Shown here piece by piece: positions 41,301 to 49,600 of a DNA stretch of 64,000 nt. The stretch's first letter is position 1. Each line of letters starts with the position of its first letter. The position numbers were made by a program, and so were the translations under genes. The notes beneath the pieces were generated by a model. It searched no databases and had not been told where the DNA came from. It saw only the letters and a list, made by a program, of their open reading frames with translations. This stretch comes from Planctomycetota bacterium. GTDB taxonomy: Bacteria; Planctomycetota; Planctomycetia; Pirellulales; Pirellulaceae. The DNA lies in assembly GCA_026692865.1 (NCBI GenBank), contig JAPLNI010000057.1, positions 248,001 to 312,000 of the forward strand, in the 5' to 3' direction.

Positions 41301-43412
41301 GGCAACACTCCTGGTCCAGCGAATGAGTCGAACCAAACGATGACGCTCGGCGTTAATTCGCCGTCCGTCGCTGGTGGGACGATTACATTTGATCCGACGA
41401 CAAACACCTACGAATACTTACCTCCGGTGAATTTCGTGGGCGTTGATTCGTTCACCTATCAAGTGACAGACAATGGCGATCCATCACGAGCAACGGTTGG
41501 TCGGTTCTTCATCAATGTATCGGATCGAAACACACCTCCTGTTGCTCGTCCAGATGTATGGACTCCGAATGCATTGGAAGACACGACAAGTTCACTACCG
41601 TTTAGTTTCTTCACCAGCAACGATGCAGCTTCAGACGGACTTGATCCTAACGAGGCGGGCCAAACCGTAGCATTGACTGGACTCGGTCCAAACAATGCGA
41701 CTAGCATCACTAGCGCTGCCGGTGGAACCGTCACAATCCAAAACGGAAACGTCGTCTATACGCCTAAGCTTAACTTTAACGGCATTGACACCTTTACCTA
41801 TACAATCACGGATACAGGAATACCACCGGCAACAGCCGTTGGAATCGTCACCGTGACGGTAACGGACGTTAACGATGCTCCACAGCAGTTAATTCCGCTC
41901 GGAACAGTTACCGTTGCCGAAGATACTGTGGTTACGCCAATCGTGTTAAGTAACTTCTTCACCGATCCAGATTTTGGAAACGGTGACGTACTAACCTACT
42001 CGATCGTTAGCAACAGCAACGCAAGCTTGGTGACTCCGTCGGTTTCAGGTACAGGCCAATTGCTTCTGCCGCTTTTAGCAGACCAAAACGGGACTGCGAT
42101 CATTGTGGTTCGAGCGACAGACAGAGATGGTCTTAGTGTCACTAACACACTAACACTTGTGGTTACTCCGGTAGCGGATCCAGCCAAGTCGACGTCGCCG
42201 ATTCCCGGACAGAACGTCAACGAAGATGCTTCTCCTATCAATATCACTTTGGCTCCTACCCATTTCGTCAATCCGGATAATTTAGGTTCGCCTGCTTCGG
42301 GACTAACATACATTGCTAGTTCCTCAAATCCGAGTCTCGTCCAAACGAGCGTTGTCAATGGCGTATTGCAATTGACTCTGCAACCCAATGCCTTCGGTAC
42401 GGCAACCATTACGGTGTCGGCTAACAACGGAAATGGACCTGTGACTCAAACGTTCGCAGTGAATGTGGCAGCGGTGAATGATGCTCCAACAACAGTAGCC
42501 GATACGTATAGCGTCCCAGCTAACTTTGTCTTGCGAGCTACCGATGCAACTGGTTCGGTAACCGTTACCACAGGTGACAACGGAGTTCTTGCGAACGATT
42601 CGGATGTCGAGGGGAATACGTTTACAGCAAGCGTAGTTCGTCAACCGACGCGAGGCGTTTTGACATTCAATCCGAATGGAACTTTCACTTACGCTCCTAA
42701 CTTCGGCGCTGTGGTTGGTCAGTCTGATAGCTTTACCTACATTGCTCGTGATTCGTTCAATGCACCGAGCAGTGAAACGACAGTGACATTGAACTTCACC
42801 GCGTTGATTCGATCGCCGCATCAGAATCCTGACACACGATGGCAATTCGCCGTTGGTGCGGGAATCTCATCGCCGGATGTTAACGCAGACGGATTTGTCT
42901 CGCCGATCGATGCCTTGTTGATCATCAACTATTTGAATGATCGCAATGCGGAACAACGGGTCCCATTTGTCACCTACAATCCGCCTCCGTTCCGAGACGT
43001 CAACGGGGACATGTTGATAACTCCGACCGACATTATTCAGGTCATCAACTTCCTCAATGCAAGAACACAAGGAGGTAATGCCGAGGGTGAAGGTTTGGTA
43101 GATTCGTCCTCCGGATCGATCCTAGCCGCCGCACCTATCGTTTCCATCATGTCGACTTGGTCGACCTCTACGGCAACAGTCGGCAATAGCTTGGTGCCAA
43201 TGAAAGATGTTCCAGAAGTCGTTCTACCGATCGCAAGCAGCGTTCAAACGAACTCTAGCACATCGGCAGTTGATCTTGCGATGTCGGACATCTTGAGCGT
43301 TGATTCCGACGACTCAAACGATGATTACGATTTTTTAGCGGACACACTTTCGAACAACCAATCAGCGTTTGACGAAGCGATTTCAGATCTTTTTAACACG
43401 ACAGCTTCCTGA
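26304..43412 (+). CDS. Giant secreted-type protein 1 (5702 aa): LEPR-XLL-like start, degenerate metalloprotease, PPC, beta-helix, GEVED, cadherin-like array, dockerin
   Basis: One uninterrupted frame; ATG preceded by GAGG. Approximate layout: LEPR-XLL-like sorting motif LIESLEVRNLMAG (55-67); metalloprotease-like domain (490-665) whose zinc motif has decayed to TGIGMMLGLTH (632-642); PPC domain (683-923) split by an inserted module; beta-helix (1075-1900); further PPC domains (1946-2133, 2219-2356, 3169-3323); second beta-helix (2826-2940); a run of modules with VxDGxxFxIxDG...FEFD...AIxxAIN, resembling flagellin hook IN motifs (3863-4460); GEVED domain ending GDGEVEDYSI (4713-4866); tandem cadherin/Ig-like repeats with VNDAP/VNDPP joints (4866-5500); type I dockerin with DVNADGFVSPIDALL and DVNGDMLITPTDII (5523-5590); acidic tail. 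Likely a cell-surface or matrix protein; the role is unknown. Paralogue of the next gene. Confidence 0.9.
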   Translation: MVIRGFRDDSVSNHSSSESGTSADLGHGKNSSRSSKKQSAIEKSSLQKQFRQTLIESLEVRNLMAGPQLIGIQPNNSDLIEEGVVRDVAPRELTFRFDQSQVINPQTTGGIRLTRSGGDGSFGLNSASTDFGSAGKVDIQLTMRSSGQTLTVNTTKADRGAQGPLLSLAGNVLTITLNSNATTPTTAGQLVNAINSNSTTNGLLTAVINGGFANAKLGTLTPSGFGPIRIDQTNDQIVTPASSIVSNAPNQNEVKFQFAETLVDDAYRIEVFGFDNTQAGIVGLRNSLNELFVPKNSGTNRDTFNFRLDLGSKVLGVVPQPIVRDTSDRLTQRRDEIVVYFDNDKLLVENDLVTGLPTNRSAENVDFYQLIYTSDTIKNTAGDDFVFKPVTATYNASANTVTLKFAQDINNLRPANSPNAAYRLRVGTRESLPIAPVRTTIGAELGDTFTTATSVGVIGSQATPLSSFVFTSEIKTSVLGLDNLGASDDSGHRDLGAGNFENHINSAFGPDSNPGITKINYNFRSDYGSIGAATQQNSISINQRQRVREALQIWSRYLGVQFVETESAGFTFATGNRNVLNTFVPGTQIQQEATRNFGARIDPTFQSGLLVLDASRAWNENYGEDYYRHVMTGIGMMLGLTHAGDLPASTLLALNNTFLNLNGGTSNLESIFPGTQDILHGQFIHQADNSDIDLYRFVVDFGANDDGRVGKLEAETFAERGAQSSSLDTYLRLYKEQQATAIANFGATNGLGIQFTAVAPGRLGNNVQIAVSRSAISVTAPGYTNNTIIRVSPNLIQVELNSTPGSETTIAQLLAALQSNPNVTALVSFSLTPGSPATAGSTVIGATEITYSPITLQGGGMTLLAQNDNYFSEDSLLRLSLGSGVYYLGVSASGNDQYDPTIPGSGKGGRSEGAYDLRVTFRAQTDSTDTITDTNTRFIGDESQSLDGDTDGITGGVYNFWFETRPENRIVSVNAGGSTSLEGQVISITGANGATRRLEFSVDSTVGVGNTRINYTAASTPAQMTASLISAINSLTTQTGIAATLNVGSTTAFTLVGERTFSVPAAVTILDIAGKTIFVDKLAGPNADGSLTNPFNNIQGSAVANAFGSALPGDIVRIVGNGGNDRDLSTTGDNFAYEFGIGLIGNAPLSDGAALEVPKGVIAMIDAGAIFKSRRSRIAVGSSNAGIDRSGSNLQVLGTPVLVQNNAVVKNAAGQNVPGSVFFTSWLDETLGRDTYGPSTTPASGDWGGIILQRDVDRAAARFDKEEEGIFLNYINFADIRFGGGGGVVIDSVQQAVNPIQIVDGRPTISFNTITNSADAALSASPNSFDETLFTDKQYQARGAFTPDYDRVGPSIHDNRLVNNSINGLFVKITTLPADAPRSLTVAGRFDDIDVTHVLSENLLIQGTPGGSIQDVSRPSVQFTTVSAAQGGSLASGIYNYIVTFVDIYGNESVPSQATPNFALNGANNAISIQGISPALGAYTSVRLYRSSTGGVGPYNLVARLAQGQTTVLDRGQNPAGTDGTLQTLGLTSVIRSRLDASLVIDPGITLKVEGSRIELGHGTQLLAEGTEDLPITITSKLDDSAGAGGTFDTNNDRRLSLPTAGNWGGIFVAPGASISLDHTTIAFAGGVTRIDGTFRSFNALEIQQADARIANSTFRNNATGVGGQGPEARFGRLANEPATILVRGSSPVFLNNFFDSNTSTLTNDLNPLRMAAISIDVNSMNNDLQGDTGRMTGSIDRVTTLDNNRGPLFRGNSFNNNDLNGLKIRADDRSRNTATTILDIDNGQLPSDALTVESVWDDTDIVHVLYDGIFVENLQHEGGLRLQSSSTESLVVKMIGAGSNFDPLRGTGLTARGTKSSIDDRVGGTIHIVGQPGFPVVLTSLRDDSVGAGLRPDGTPQTDTNNNGIATIARPGDWRGVMLDQNSHDRNVAFTLETEPTNIVAPGTNGSTQNPQVLGSLAADASASDENLRLGFVIKGILNQPEDVDVYSFSGVAGTEVWFDIDHTTFTLDTVVELLDANGTLIARSNNSTDEGAGLPGIFTNPLLIASDRVQSLAKQLVGNVRRNADGSLKEDGTTNPRDAGFRVVLPGPTNTRTGYFFRVRSNSTNIDNFSAGITAGTYEIQVRLREAQEVAGSIITGADIRFATNGIHLRGLPASSPLLGEASESESQAATAAIATTRTTATVPTLVSTNNNPWSYQTSGSFLNPQFYSTAARPDYIGNIAASDRGVLSVAGNLATATDTDFFRFSLTDQDLVNPITGATKNLVFDIDYADGLNRADTNLSVYRLVDTTPGNESWQLIYFGEGSNIADDQRLPLSSTATTELTSGSLGINDPFINAAALGTGEYLVAVTASNRIPTEISPNNQGSVLFVSEVDTTRSNFYLADLLPILPSQTPTLTFNYTSIPAAANYFVFINGVPYDQAGQPAVGTNNPIAGSGIFTLDLTPFAGTFVSIRFAAITPPTTGALPTITNVLVSYADTVAIRTPFSRLSTPQLDTLGTGSLNIPGPIGAQQIVNFDLSNYSAGDLPAAYFEYALIANDYTVTVQSSGAPVPATFLTGALRTNGTRNQAKVDLRQHAGQSNVRLIFTSNVAVSTATVDNLIVGFAERGETVTAAAKSQANYDSRNGLSSIPLFVAPPILNTTPQAGRYQLEIRSVTAPTLADTNDRDGNGLAITVPTIVTAQPSRWTVAGDSSTPRINGDTFAISDGVSSLTFEFTSDGIVQPGNVAIVVQTNPVGSATVTSTASAIAQTIRDAINSPSVQSRFTVRAAGVDGTATGPLQGNSLNLFNANSVSGYFKKATDPAFTGALLREFAGNGDANIARDQGQIIIAGNFIRESRDYGIWSEAGLADYDPRDLIDVYSITGDLIDNGSVRNPDAIIQARPRLVGSSPGPARNLPTLNADLIGGFTTGVVITNNVLDRGGLGGISVAGETPIWMITPFTIPVTDSSLSVNTVGSHFGSFVNDGDQFIFDSDRTRVGFEFDDMAGAGTGAPNFGSGAVGGNGVRASNVPVYYREDTGSPYLRDITDAWGYSALETVHALRDAVLGSILVTNGTTQNVKATVAMSLLPPVPEFFGTLPTGALVERSYLTDNPGLNWANRPALFVEGLSNVYYQGQRGSNPWIIQRVDKADSPQPFARIINNTVIGNDGRASFNPDTNNGINTTVNEPNDTLVNAVRTEQGSTHNPQSFNMTARIGDNASVADGTRDVDFYQFYMNTGDRVRINIDTAGATAVDTILQLFNASGQRVNLGGGNTVSNNVAAPGETVGIDPYIDYTATTPGVYYAAVSAAGNASFNPQLPSSGSAGSSTGTYQISLTVAHPQEFTITAQNANNYQQGDTFTIFQVADLATGGTSRTFEFTFNPIYTGTNIPVFIDDTYRPADVARSIAKAINNSGLTNTQSLPNGSFANANPIGAVSATALGGIDGVQPGLRLFPARLDGFYVGLTVTQNGVTTPSPGLSVKHSAQGIGHDPRGSVVGGTGGEVFGTGVTFAEGDGTTEKFVVVRNAAAIDSNGGNIRVDPDIDSNNNLDQLLPESGILVSRGASPTILNNVFYNVQSPIVREETRSLPPSATNYFSAQPIAFGAVSPTAVDRNTKPAEIIVGGNVYQYLETAVAANRQTFGIQGIAPGATNVPNTQADFNFVAANTDQLLVNPQAGRYLPAAGSRVIDSSIDSLVERSRFAAVKAGAGLAPSPVLAPNRDALGQLRVDDPNVSPPQGLGGNVFKDRGALDRADTVGPTARLLNPIDNDSNLLDKDPTASVVQLESGIYPEFRIQLSDSFSTSDPFPGIGIDDDTVVGPNQPPVRLPGANVTISDNGRTLREGIDYTFAYNATTKEIILTPLAGVWQNNRVFEITLNNRDRFVVSPTSGEQVADGDQFTITDSNGGVVTFEYDSGYRLQLPQGLTLNIPSVGAGPGGISDGSVFSLRLPAQGAVPSRSIFFEMDSDGVLSTTNPVAPSLDRLIRVPFLTTDNAKTLSDKILAVLVAESASIGITAKQVGTELVNIFIGAATSTRLTSLGTNFSQPSSTLAIVVPSAGAQVGGVVDGDLLEIFDGVSLVRFEFDTNSVVSAGNTAIDLSAAFSQNDVAIAISNAIAASGLTLGTTIDLVNDPGVVFLGLPSTGSVAFPPSLAVGPVPSRPSALSASGIARNLTALDTVSITNGNVTKQFVFVQTLTVPADPLQPDRIEILLAPGATQDEIGDLLANAIRTAPGLNLQPVHLGSGNIAVGGTTSTVITRTGSNIGIFGLPGVTSATTLTVNGSLRLSVPAAGGQGIADNSTFSITNNLVTRVFEFDRNSSGPSAAGNVVINYSVADSSSAIAGLISAAINTSGLLLTTRVIPVGSRVELGVLPDGAVQVQSSGLLVDRGGPIDGEFFTVSNGTQTITYEFDNISLNNGTTLGRIPIAYSDASSQAQVASAIVSTLNSSNLGTTASSLDNNGAATNVVRTNDTARFVYNFTAAPSLARAGVSGGAQAVRFVRDPSFNESNMRAAIVNAINNTANTTLSANVRSGGTLFVSNATAVSTDISSYFLRGIQDLADNNLQPTRQNDETQFTILMPGTMLDFANAPDPFTNAPGRYPTVFNSDGARHVVIGNGEVQQVGWDVGNLLTGTFTLSHGGQSTVALPANASAQTVQTALENLTTIGTGNVRVELLPQLSGSANVRYQLTFIGTRTALDVPQTTITTTGPIDLIPVSQEIIRGVSGVRLGTLITSEFDATITSAGNGDLGDDGVTFASPAIPISGASPIFNRNITTNVTVTASGPGFLSAWFDFNGDGDWDDPNEQIDFNNSLAQLGLGAPIQNFLEFTSDKLTQTIAITVPPTAPVPTVPVNAFARFRFSSAPVLLPTGLAGDGEVEDYSITVVGGNPPSASNTNYIIAEDNVLNVGVSNGLLTRVTDPDDVLPNPSRVGFTVRQVVGPSHAAAFVLNADGSFTYTPVPDYFGDDSFTYQVFDGVLGSLTFGTVTLTVAAVNDPPVVPDKSTTIFKNQPFTISASNLNAGNTPGPANESNQTMTLGVNSPSVAGGTITFDPTTNTYEYLPPVNFVGVDSFTYQVTDNGDPSRATVGRFFINVSDRNTPPVARPDVWTPNALEDTTSSLPFSFFTSNDAASDGLDPNEAGQTVALTGLGPNNATSITSAAGGTVTIQNGNVVYTPKLNFNGIDTFTYTITDTGIPPATAVGIVTVTVTDVNDAPQQLIPLGTVTVAEDTVVTPIVLSNFFTDPDFGNGDVLTYSIVSNSNASLVTPSVSGTGQLLLPLLADQNGTAIIVVRATDRDGLSVTNTLTLVVTPVADPAKSTSPIPGQNVNEDASPINITLAPTHFVNPDNLGSPASGLTYIASSSNPSLVQTSVVNGVLQLTLQPNAFGTATITVSANNGNGPVTQTFAVNVAAVNDAPTTVADTYSVPANFVLRATDATGSVTVTTGDNGVLANDSDVEGNTFTASVVRQPTRGVLTFNPNGTFTYAPNFGAVVGQSDSFTYIARDSFNAPSSETTVTLNFTALIRSPHQNPDTRWQFAVGAGISSPDVNADGFVSPIDALLIINYLNDRNAEQRVPFVTYNPPPFRDVNGDMLITPTDIIQVINFLNARTQGGNAEGEGLVDSSSGSILAAAPIVSIMSTWSTSTATVGNSLVPMKDVPEVVLPIASSVQTNSSTSAVDLAMSDILSVDSDDSNDDYDFLADTLSNNQSAFDEAISDLFNTTAS

Positions 43413-43478
43413 AGCGAAGGAAAGCTTGATACTTCTCTGATGGGAACTTAATGTCCGAGAGCAATTTGCAGAACCAAT

Positions 43479-43510
43479 ACTTGTCGACACTGGAGAGGTC
43501 GACAAGTTTT
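43479..43510 (+). terminator. Intrinsic terminator between the two giant genes
   Basis: ACTTGTCGAC (43479-43488) pairs perfectly with GTCGACAAGT (43498-43507) around a 9-nt loop and is followed by TTTTGGCTTTT. It lies 67 nt past the stop of giant gene 1, so the second giant gene probably has its own promoter in the remaining spacer. Confidence 0.75.
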
Positions 43511-43697
43511 GGCTTTTCCAGAAGAACGATTGATTAGTCAACGAATTCAAATCCTAAACATAATTTTGTCTGATGTTATTCAGACCTTCATTCGCTATGG
43601 TTCCTCGCGAATCTTGGCAAAAATGACCAGTAGAATCATAACTTCCTTCCAACTACAATTTCAGGCATATTGAAGTTCATCAATAGTTCGCTTGTTT

Positions 43698-46600
43698 ATG
43701 GCTAAGGGCCTTCTCGCTATGGTACGCAATTCTCTCAGTTCTCTCGGCAATGTGTTAAGCAAGAGTAAGAGTCAGCTTCGGCAAGCGTTTCGCAAAATGC
43801 TCGTCGAAGGACTCGAACGACGCGAACTCATGGCTGGAGATAGCGGCCCACGATTGCTATCGTTGGCAACTAATAACGGTATCACACTTGATCCAAATGC
43901 AACCGGTGTCTTGGCTAACCAACTCAGTGTGTCACCGTCGGAACTGATCTTTCGCTTTGATGGAACACAAGCAATTGATTTTAGTTCATTGTCCGGGATC
44001 ACAATTCAGCGCGAAGGGAATGCTGATAGTAGTTTTGCTACTAGCCCCTTCATTCAAGTCAATCCAACATCGTTTAGCTTCGGTGAAACGCAACAAATTG
44101 TCATCGCACAATTCGAAGATCCCCTTCCAAACGATCTCTATCGCATTCAGATCTCTGGAGCGGGGAGCTTGCAGCCTGTTCGCAACACACTCGGTATTCC
44201 GCTAATGCTATCGTCGGGAGCGCAGACGACCTATCTGATGAACGTGGGGGGCGGTATTGCGAATTCAGTAGTTACCGATCTACCCGTCTCACCTAGTAAC
44301 GTAATGCGAGCTAGCGGCGTTTTCGCACAAGGGACCTCTGCCGACTACGTACAGCAATGGATAGATAGACTTTCGGGTCGCACCAGTTCCACGACTACAG
44401 CTCCCTTGTCGCAATCCAGATCTGCTTTAAGCAGTCCGATAAACTTGCCCGGTGAACGCTGGACAACCCCCACAGGCGGGAGTAGCCCCAACGAAGGAGA
44501 TCCGGCAACCGTTAGCTGGAGTATCGTTCCGGATGGAACACCTTATGACACAGGTATTCTTGGCTCAGGCAACAGCAACGTGGTTGCGTTCCTGGATGGA
44601 ATCTACGGCGGTGGTACGGGGCCCCTTAGCAATCGGCCTTGGTTCGCAATTGTCAAAAGTGCTTATGATCGCTGGTCGGAATTAAGCGGAATCACATTTG
44701 TTTATGAGCCTCAGGATGATGGAGGTCCGATCAATGGCGCTAGTCGCGGCGTAAGTGGTGTTCGTGGTGACGTTCGAATTGGCGGTCGTAATATCGATGG
44801 CAACTCGAACATTCTCGCTGTTAATTATTACCCCAATGCGGGTGGAGCAAGCGGTCTCGATGGTGACATGATCATCGACACGGCTGACAACTTCTACAAT
44901 AACACAACTAGTAACAGCCTCGGGCTGTTCAACGTGCTTATGCACGAAGCTGGCCACGGTATCGGTTTAGGTCACGTGATTCCGTCCAATCAGACAAAAC
45001 TGATGGAACCCTTCGTATCAAGAGCGTACCGTGGCCCTCAACACGACGATATTCTGGCAGCGCAGACCCTATACGGAGATGCTCAAGAAGTACTTGGAGA
45101 TCCACCCCATGATTTGGGTGTCATTGCCAATGGTCGCACAACCTTAAATTCGATTGTTTCAATTGATCGAAATGGCGATATCGATAACTATAACTTTTCA
45201 ACGTTATCTTCCGGACGCCTCACGATTCGCGTAACACCTGTTGGCCAGCAGTACATCGTCGGGCCTCAGGGCGGGGCGACTGGTCCGGTGGACACATTAA
45301 TCAATAAAAATCTTTCATTTGACCTTTTGACTGGTGCGGGGACGTTGCTGGCAAGTGTAAACGCCAATGGCGTCGGACAGATGGAGGAGTTGCTGCGGTT
45401 CGACATTCCCGGCAATGGGAATTATCGCATAAGGGTTTCAGGTGCCGGAGTTGAAACTCAGCTTTATACGTTAGAGCTAGTTGCCTCCCGTTTCATCAAC
45501 AATGGTGTTGGAGTTCAAGCACCACGATTACTATCTATCGCGCCTAACTCAGGACAGCTCCTTGATCCAAACGCGAAGAACGTTTCGTCCGCAAACGTAC
45601 TAAATGAGTCACCAAGAGAACTTGTTTTCCGGTTCAGTGGCTCACAACAATTGGACCCTGCTTCATTGCGAGGGATACGCATTACGCGATCTGGGGGAGA
45701 CAACGATTTTACGAATGGTAACGAGATTGTCCTCACTCCATCCTTTTTAGGTTTCGGTGAGAACAACAGTATTGTTGTCGCTCGATTCGGTGAGGCGTTG
45801 CCTGATGATCGTTATCGAATAGAGATTCTCGGCGTTGATGCACACGGACTACCGGCATTGCAAAGCATCGATGATCAAGTCCTGATTCCTCGATTCGCCG
45901 GCACAGACCGCGACACTTATTTTCTCAATCTCGAGCTTGGCACAAAAATTATTGCCGTCGTTCCGCAGCCAGTTACACGGCTAGCAGACGGAACCCTTTC
46001 GCAAGCACGAGATCAGATTGAAGTATTCTTCAATGACGACGATTTGACGAAGGCGATTGCTGAGCAGACTAATTTCTATCAGTTGATTCTTACGAATGAT
46101 TCAATAACGCCTAACGACGATACGGTCTTTACGCCAAGTTCGGTTTTTTACGATCCAACCACGGACAAAGCAGTACTCACTTTTTCAAACAACCTTGACA
46201 CCCTGGCCGGTGGAAGCGGTACCTTCCGACTTCGAATTGGATCGAACAGAACCGTTGCGACGCAATTGGCACCACAAGTACCAATCGTTTCTTCGTTCGC
46301 AGTAGATGCAGGCGACACACTTGCTTCAGCGTCGACCATTATCGGGACACTGAGCGGACCTTCATCGCGATTGATCAACTCCACCGCTACAGTCACTGCA
46401 ACGAATCAGTTAAACCTTCAATTCCCTGGGAGCAATTTTGAACCAGGGCATCGTGACATCCAGGACGAGACCCATCTCGGAGGTGGCCCGGATGCGAGCC
46501 CAAATATAACTAAGGTTTTGTACAACTTCTCGGATGGACGGTCCTACGGGTTCGGATCGAACGGACAGCCCCTTTTCTCATCGATTACACCAGATCAAAG

Positions 46601-49600
46601 GCAACGAGTTCGCGAGATTTTCGAGTTCTATTCCGCTCAAGCCGGAATCGATGTATTGGAAACGGCAGCCGAAGGATTGACTATCGTTGTCGGCGATATG
46701 TTCCCATTAAACAATCCGCCACCACCATTCACCCCAGCGGGGATTGCTGGTGGAAACTTGGCAATCATGAACGGGGCTTTGTCTTGGAATAATGGTCTTG
46801 GTGAAAGCTTCTTCGATGTGGCGCTTCACGAAATCGGTCACTTGTTGGGATTGGTGCATACATATGACCTGCCCTCAGGAACGGTAATGGGTTCGACTGG
46901 GCAACTCGATAGCGGAAATCCTATCGAGTTCTTCTTTCCGGGCGATCATGATGTGACGCACTTACAACACATCCATCGTCCCGATAATCGTGACGTAGAT
47001 ATCCATAAGTTTGATTTGCAACCAGGGCAACGCGGGACATTGGTTGTTGAAACTATCGCAGAACGACTAAGCGACGCAAGCGACCTCGATACTTATTTGA
47101 CGCTCTTTAAGCGCGACGCGACTGGCTTGCATGTTATCGCAATCAATGACAACTATTTCAGCAATGACTCATTAATTCGCGCAGAGCTTATCGGTGAAGT
47201 TGGAGTCGAATATTTCATCGCGGTAACTTCCCGTGGTAATGAGAATTACGATCCACAAGTCACTGGTAGCGGGAGCGGCGGAACCAGCGAAGGTCGATAC
47301 CAACTTAGAATCGATTATCGTCCAAGCGAAGCAAGTCAAATTGTCGACACAAGCGGAACTCCGTTTGATGGTGACGGGGATGGCATCGCGGGCGGAGAGT
47401 TCAATTTTTGGTTTAGGACGGCAACTCCAATTGATGCCCTAGCACCGCCAACGACAACTCCAAAAACAATTTTCGTGGACAAGGATAATCCGTTCTCAAG
47501 TGGGAACGGTGCTCTTAGCAATCCCTACCAGAATATTCCGAGTGCGCTTGCTGCCGCTCTACCTGGGGACATCATTCGCTTGATTGGTTCTTCAGGTAAC
47601 GATCGGAATCTAGCGACGACAAACGACAACCTAGCTTATGAGATTGGCGACGGAGGCCCAGGTAAAGGGACTCTCAGCGATGGTGCAGGATTACTTGTAC
47701 CAAAGGGAGTCACTCTAATGATCGATGCGGGGGCGATTGTTAAAGTTGGATCCACACAGATCCTAGTTGGTAGCGACGATGCTTCCTCCGATCGTAGTGG
47801 CGCTGCCATTCAGGTATTGGGCACACCTACGAGAAACGTGATGTTCACTTCCTACTTTGATGAATCGCTGGGCATCGACACAAATCTCCTGAACACTACT
47901 CCACTTGCGGGAAATTGGGGTGGAATTGAGATTCGAAATGATATCGACCGTGAGCAAGGTAGACGCGAGCCCGAGCTTGCAGGGGTATTCTTGAACTATA
48001 TCGGTCAAGCGGACATTCGTTACGGCGGTGGGTCTGTTGGTCAAGGCCTGCAAAGCCGAAGGATCAATCCGATACATCTCGCGTCAGCTCGACCGACTCT
48101 GTTGAATAACAAAATTACCGATAGTGCGGATGCAGGAATCTCGGCTGATCCTAACAGCTTCGAGGAAACTCTGTTCACGGAACCGCGATACCAGTTCACA
48201 GGGCTATTCGTTCCTGATTACAGTCGCATAGGACCGGATATCCAAGGCCAACGCATCACGAATAGTTCGACCAACGGTCTGTTTATTCGAATAGATACAC
48301 TAGCTGGTCAAACCCTCAAGAAGTTGACTGTAGCGGCGCGTCTAAATGATACAGATATCACCCACGTGTTGGGTGAGAATCTCATTGTCGAAGGAACTCC
48401 AGGCGGATCATTTAAGGAGACTGTCGGGCCAGACTTCACATTCGTGACGTTAGTTCCAGTTGCTGGTGGCGCCTTAAGCAGTGGCCAAGCATACAACTAT
48501 CAAATGACTTTCGTTGACCGATACGGAAACGAAGGTATTCCAGGATCGATTCCGCTCACGGTTACCCCAACAGCTTTAAACCAGTCCGTCTTGATTAGCA
48601 ACTTGTCAGCTGCCACAGGTGAATTTGTGGGACGCCGTTTGTATCGTAAGCTTGCAACGTCAGCGACATGGGATCTAATCGCAGAACTTGATCGGGACAA
48701 CTCAACCTACACAGATATTGGGAACACCAAGCTTCTCGGTTCGGGAATTATTCTAAGTACCGCGACTTCACTCCAGCGTGGTCGACGTGACGCAAGTCTC
48801 GTCGTCGACCCGGGCGTTGTCATTAAGTCACTTGGTTCTCGAATTGAAGTAGAGATGGGTGCCAATCTCATCGCAGAAGGCACTTCATCCAAGCCGGTGA
48901 TTTTTACTAGCCGACGCGACGACCGCTACGGTGCTGGTGCCAGTTTTGATACCAACAATGACCAAGCACAAAGCGTTGCGGTTGCTGGTGATTGGTCTGG
49001 GATCATCGCAAATCATCTCTCGTCAATTAACATCGACTCGGCGTTGATTACGTTCGGTGGTGGGGCGTCCAGTATCGCAGGTGGATTCGCTACGTTTAAT
49101 GCGGTTGAAATAGTACAAGCTAGTGCTCGGATTGCAAATTCAGTGCTCGAAAATAACGCACAGGGGAATGCGACTGCAGGCTCATCAAATCGCGATTTCC
49201 ATGGCCCGACCGACGCGAGCGTCATCCGAGTCGTAGCCAGCCAGCCTGTGATTTTCAACAACACGATTCGCAACAATAGTAACTCGGCTGCTATCAGTAT
49301 CGATGCAAACTCGATGAAAGCGGTTTCGGTTCGCGATTACGGTCGGTCGACTGGATTAAATGCTCGCACGTTTGACAACGTTGGGAACTTAGGTCCGTTT
49401 GTTTATAGCAACGAGCTCGGTGGTAACGCTCTCAATGGTATGATCATCAGAGGTGCAACACTCACGACAGAAGCGGTCTGGGACGATACAGACATTGTGC
49501 ATATTGTCGGTAGTGAAATTGTTGTTCCAGACTTCCATACCTATGGTGGCCTTCGCCTTCAGAGCAAGGTTGATGAGAGCCTTGTTGTAAAATTCTCAAG

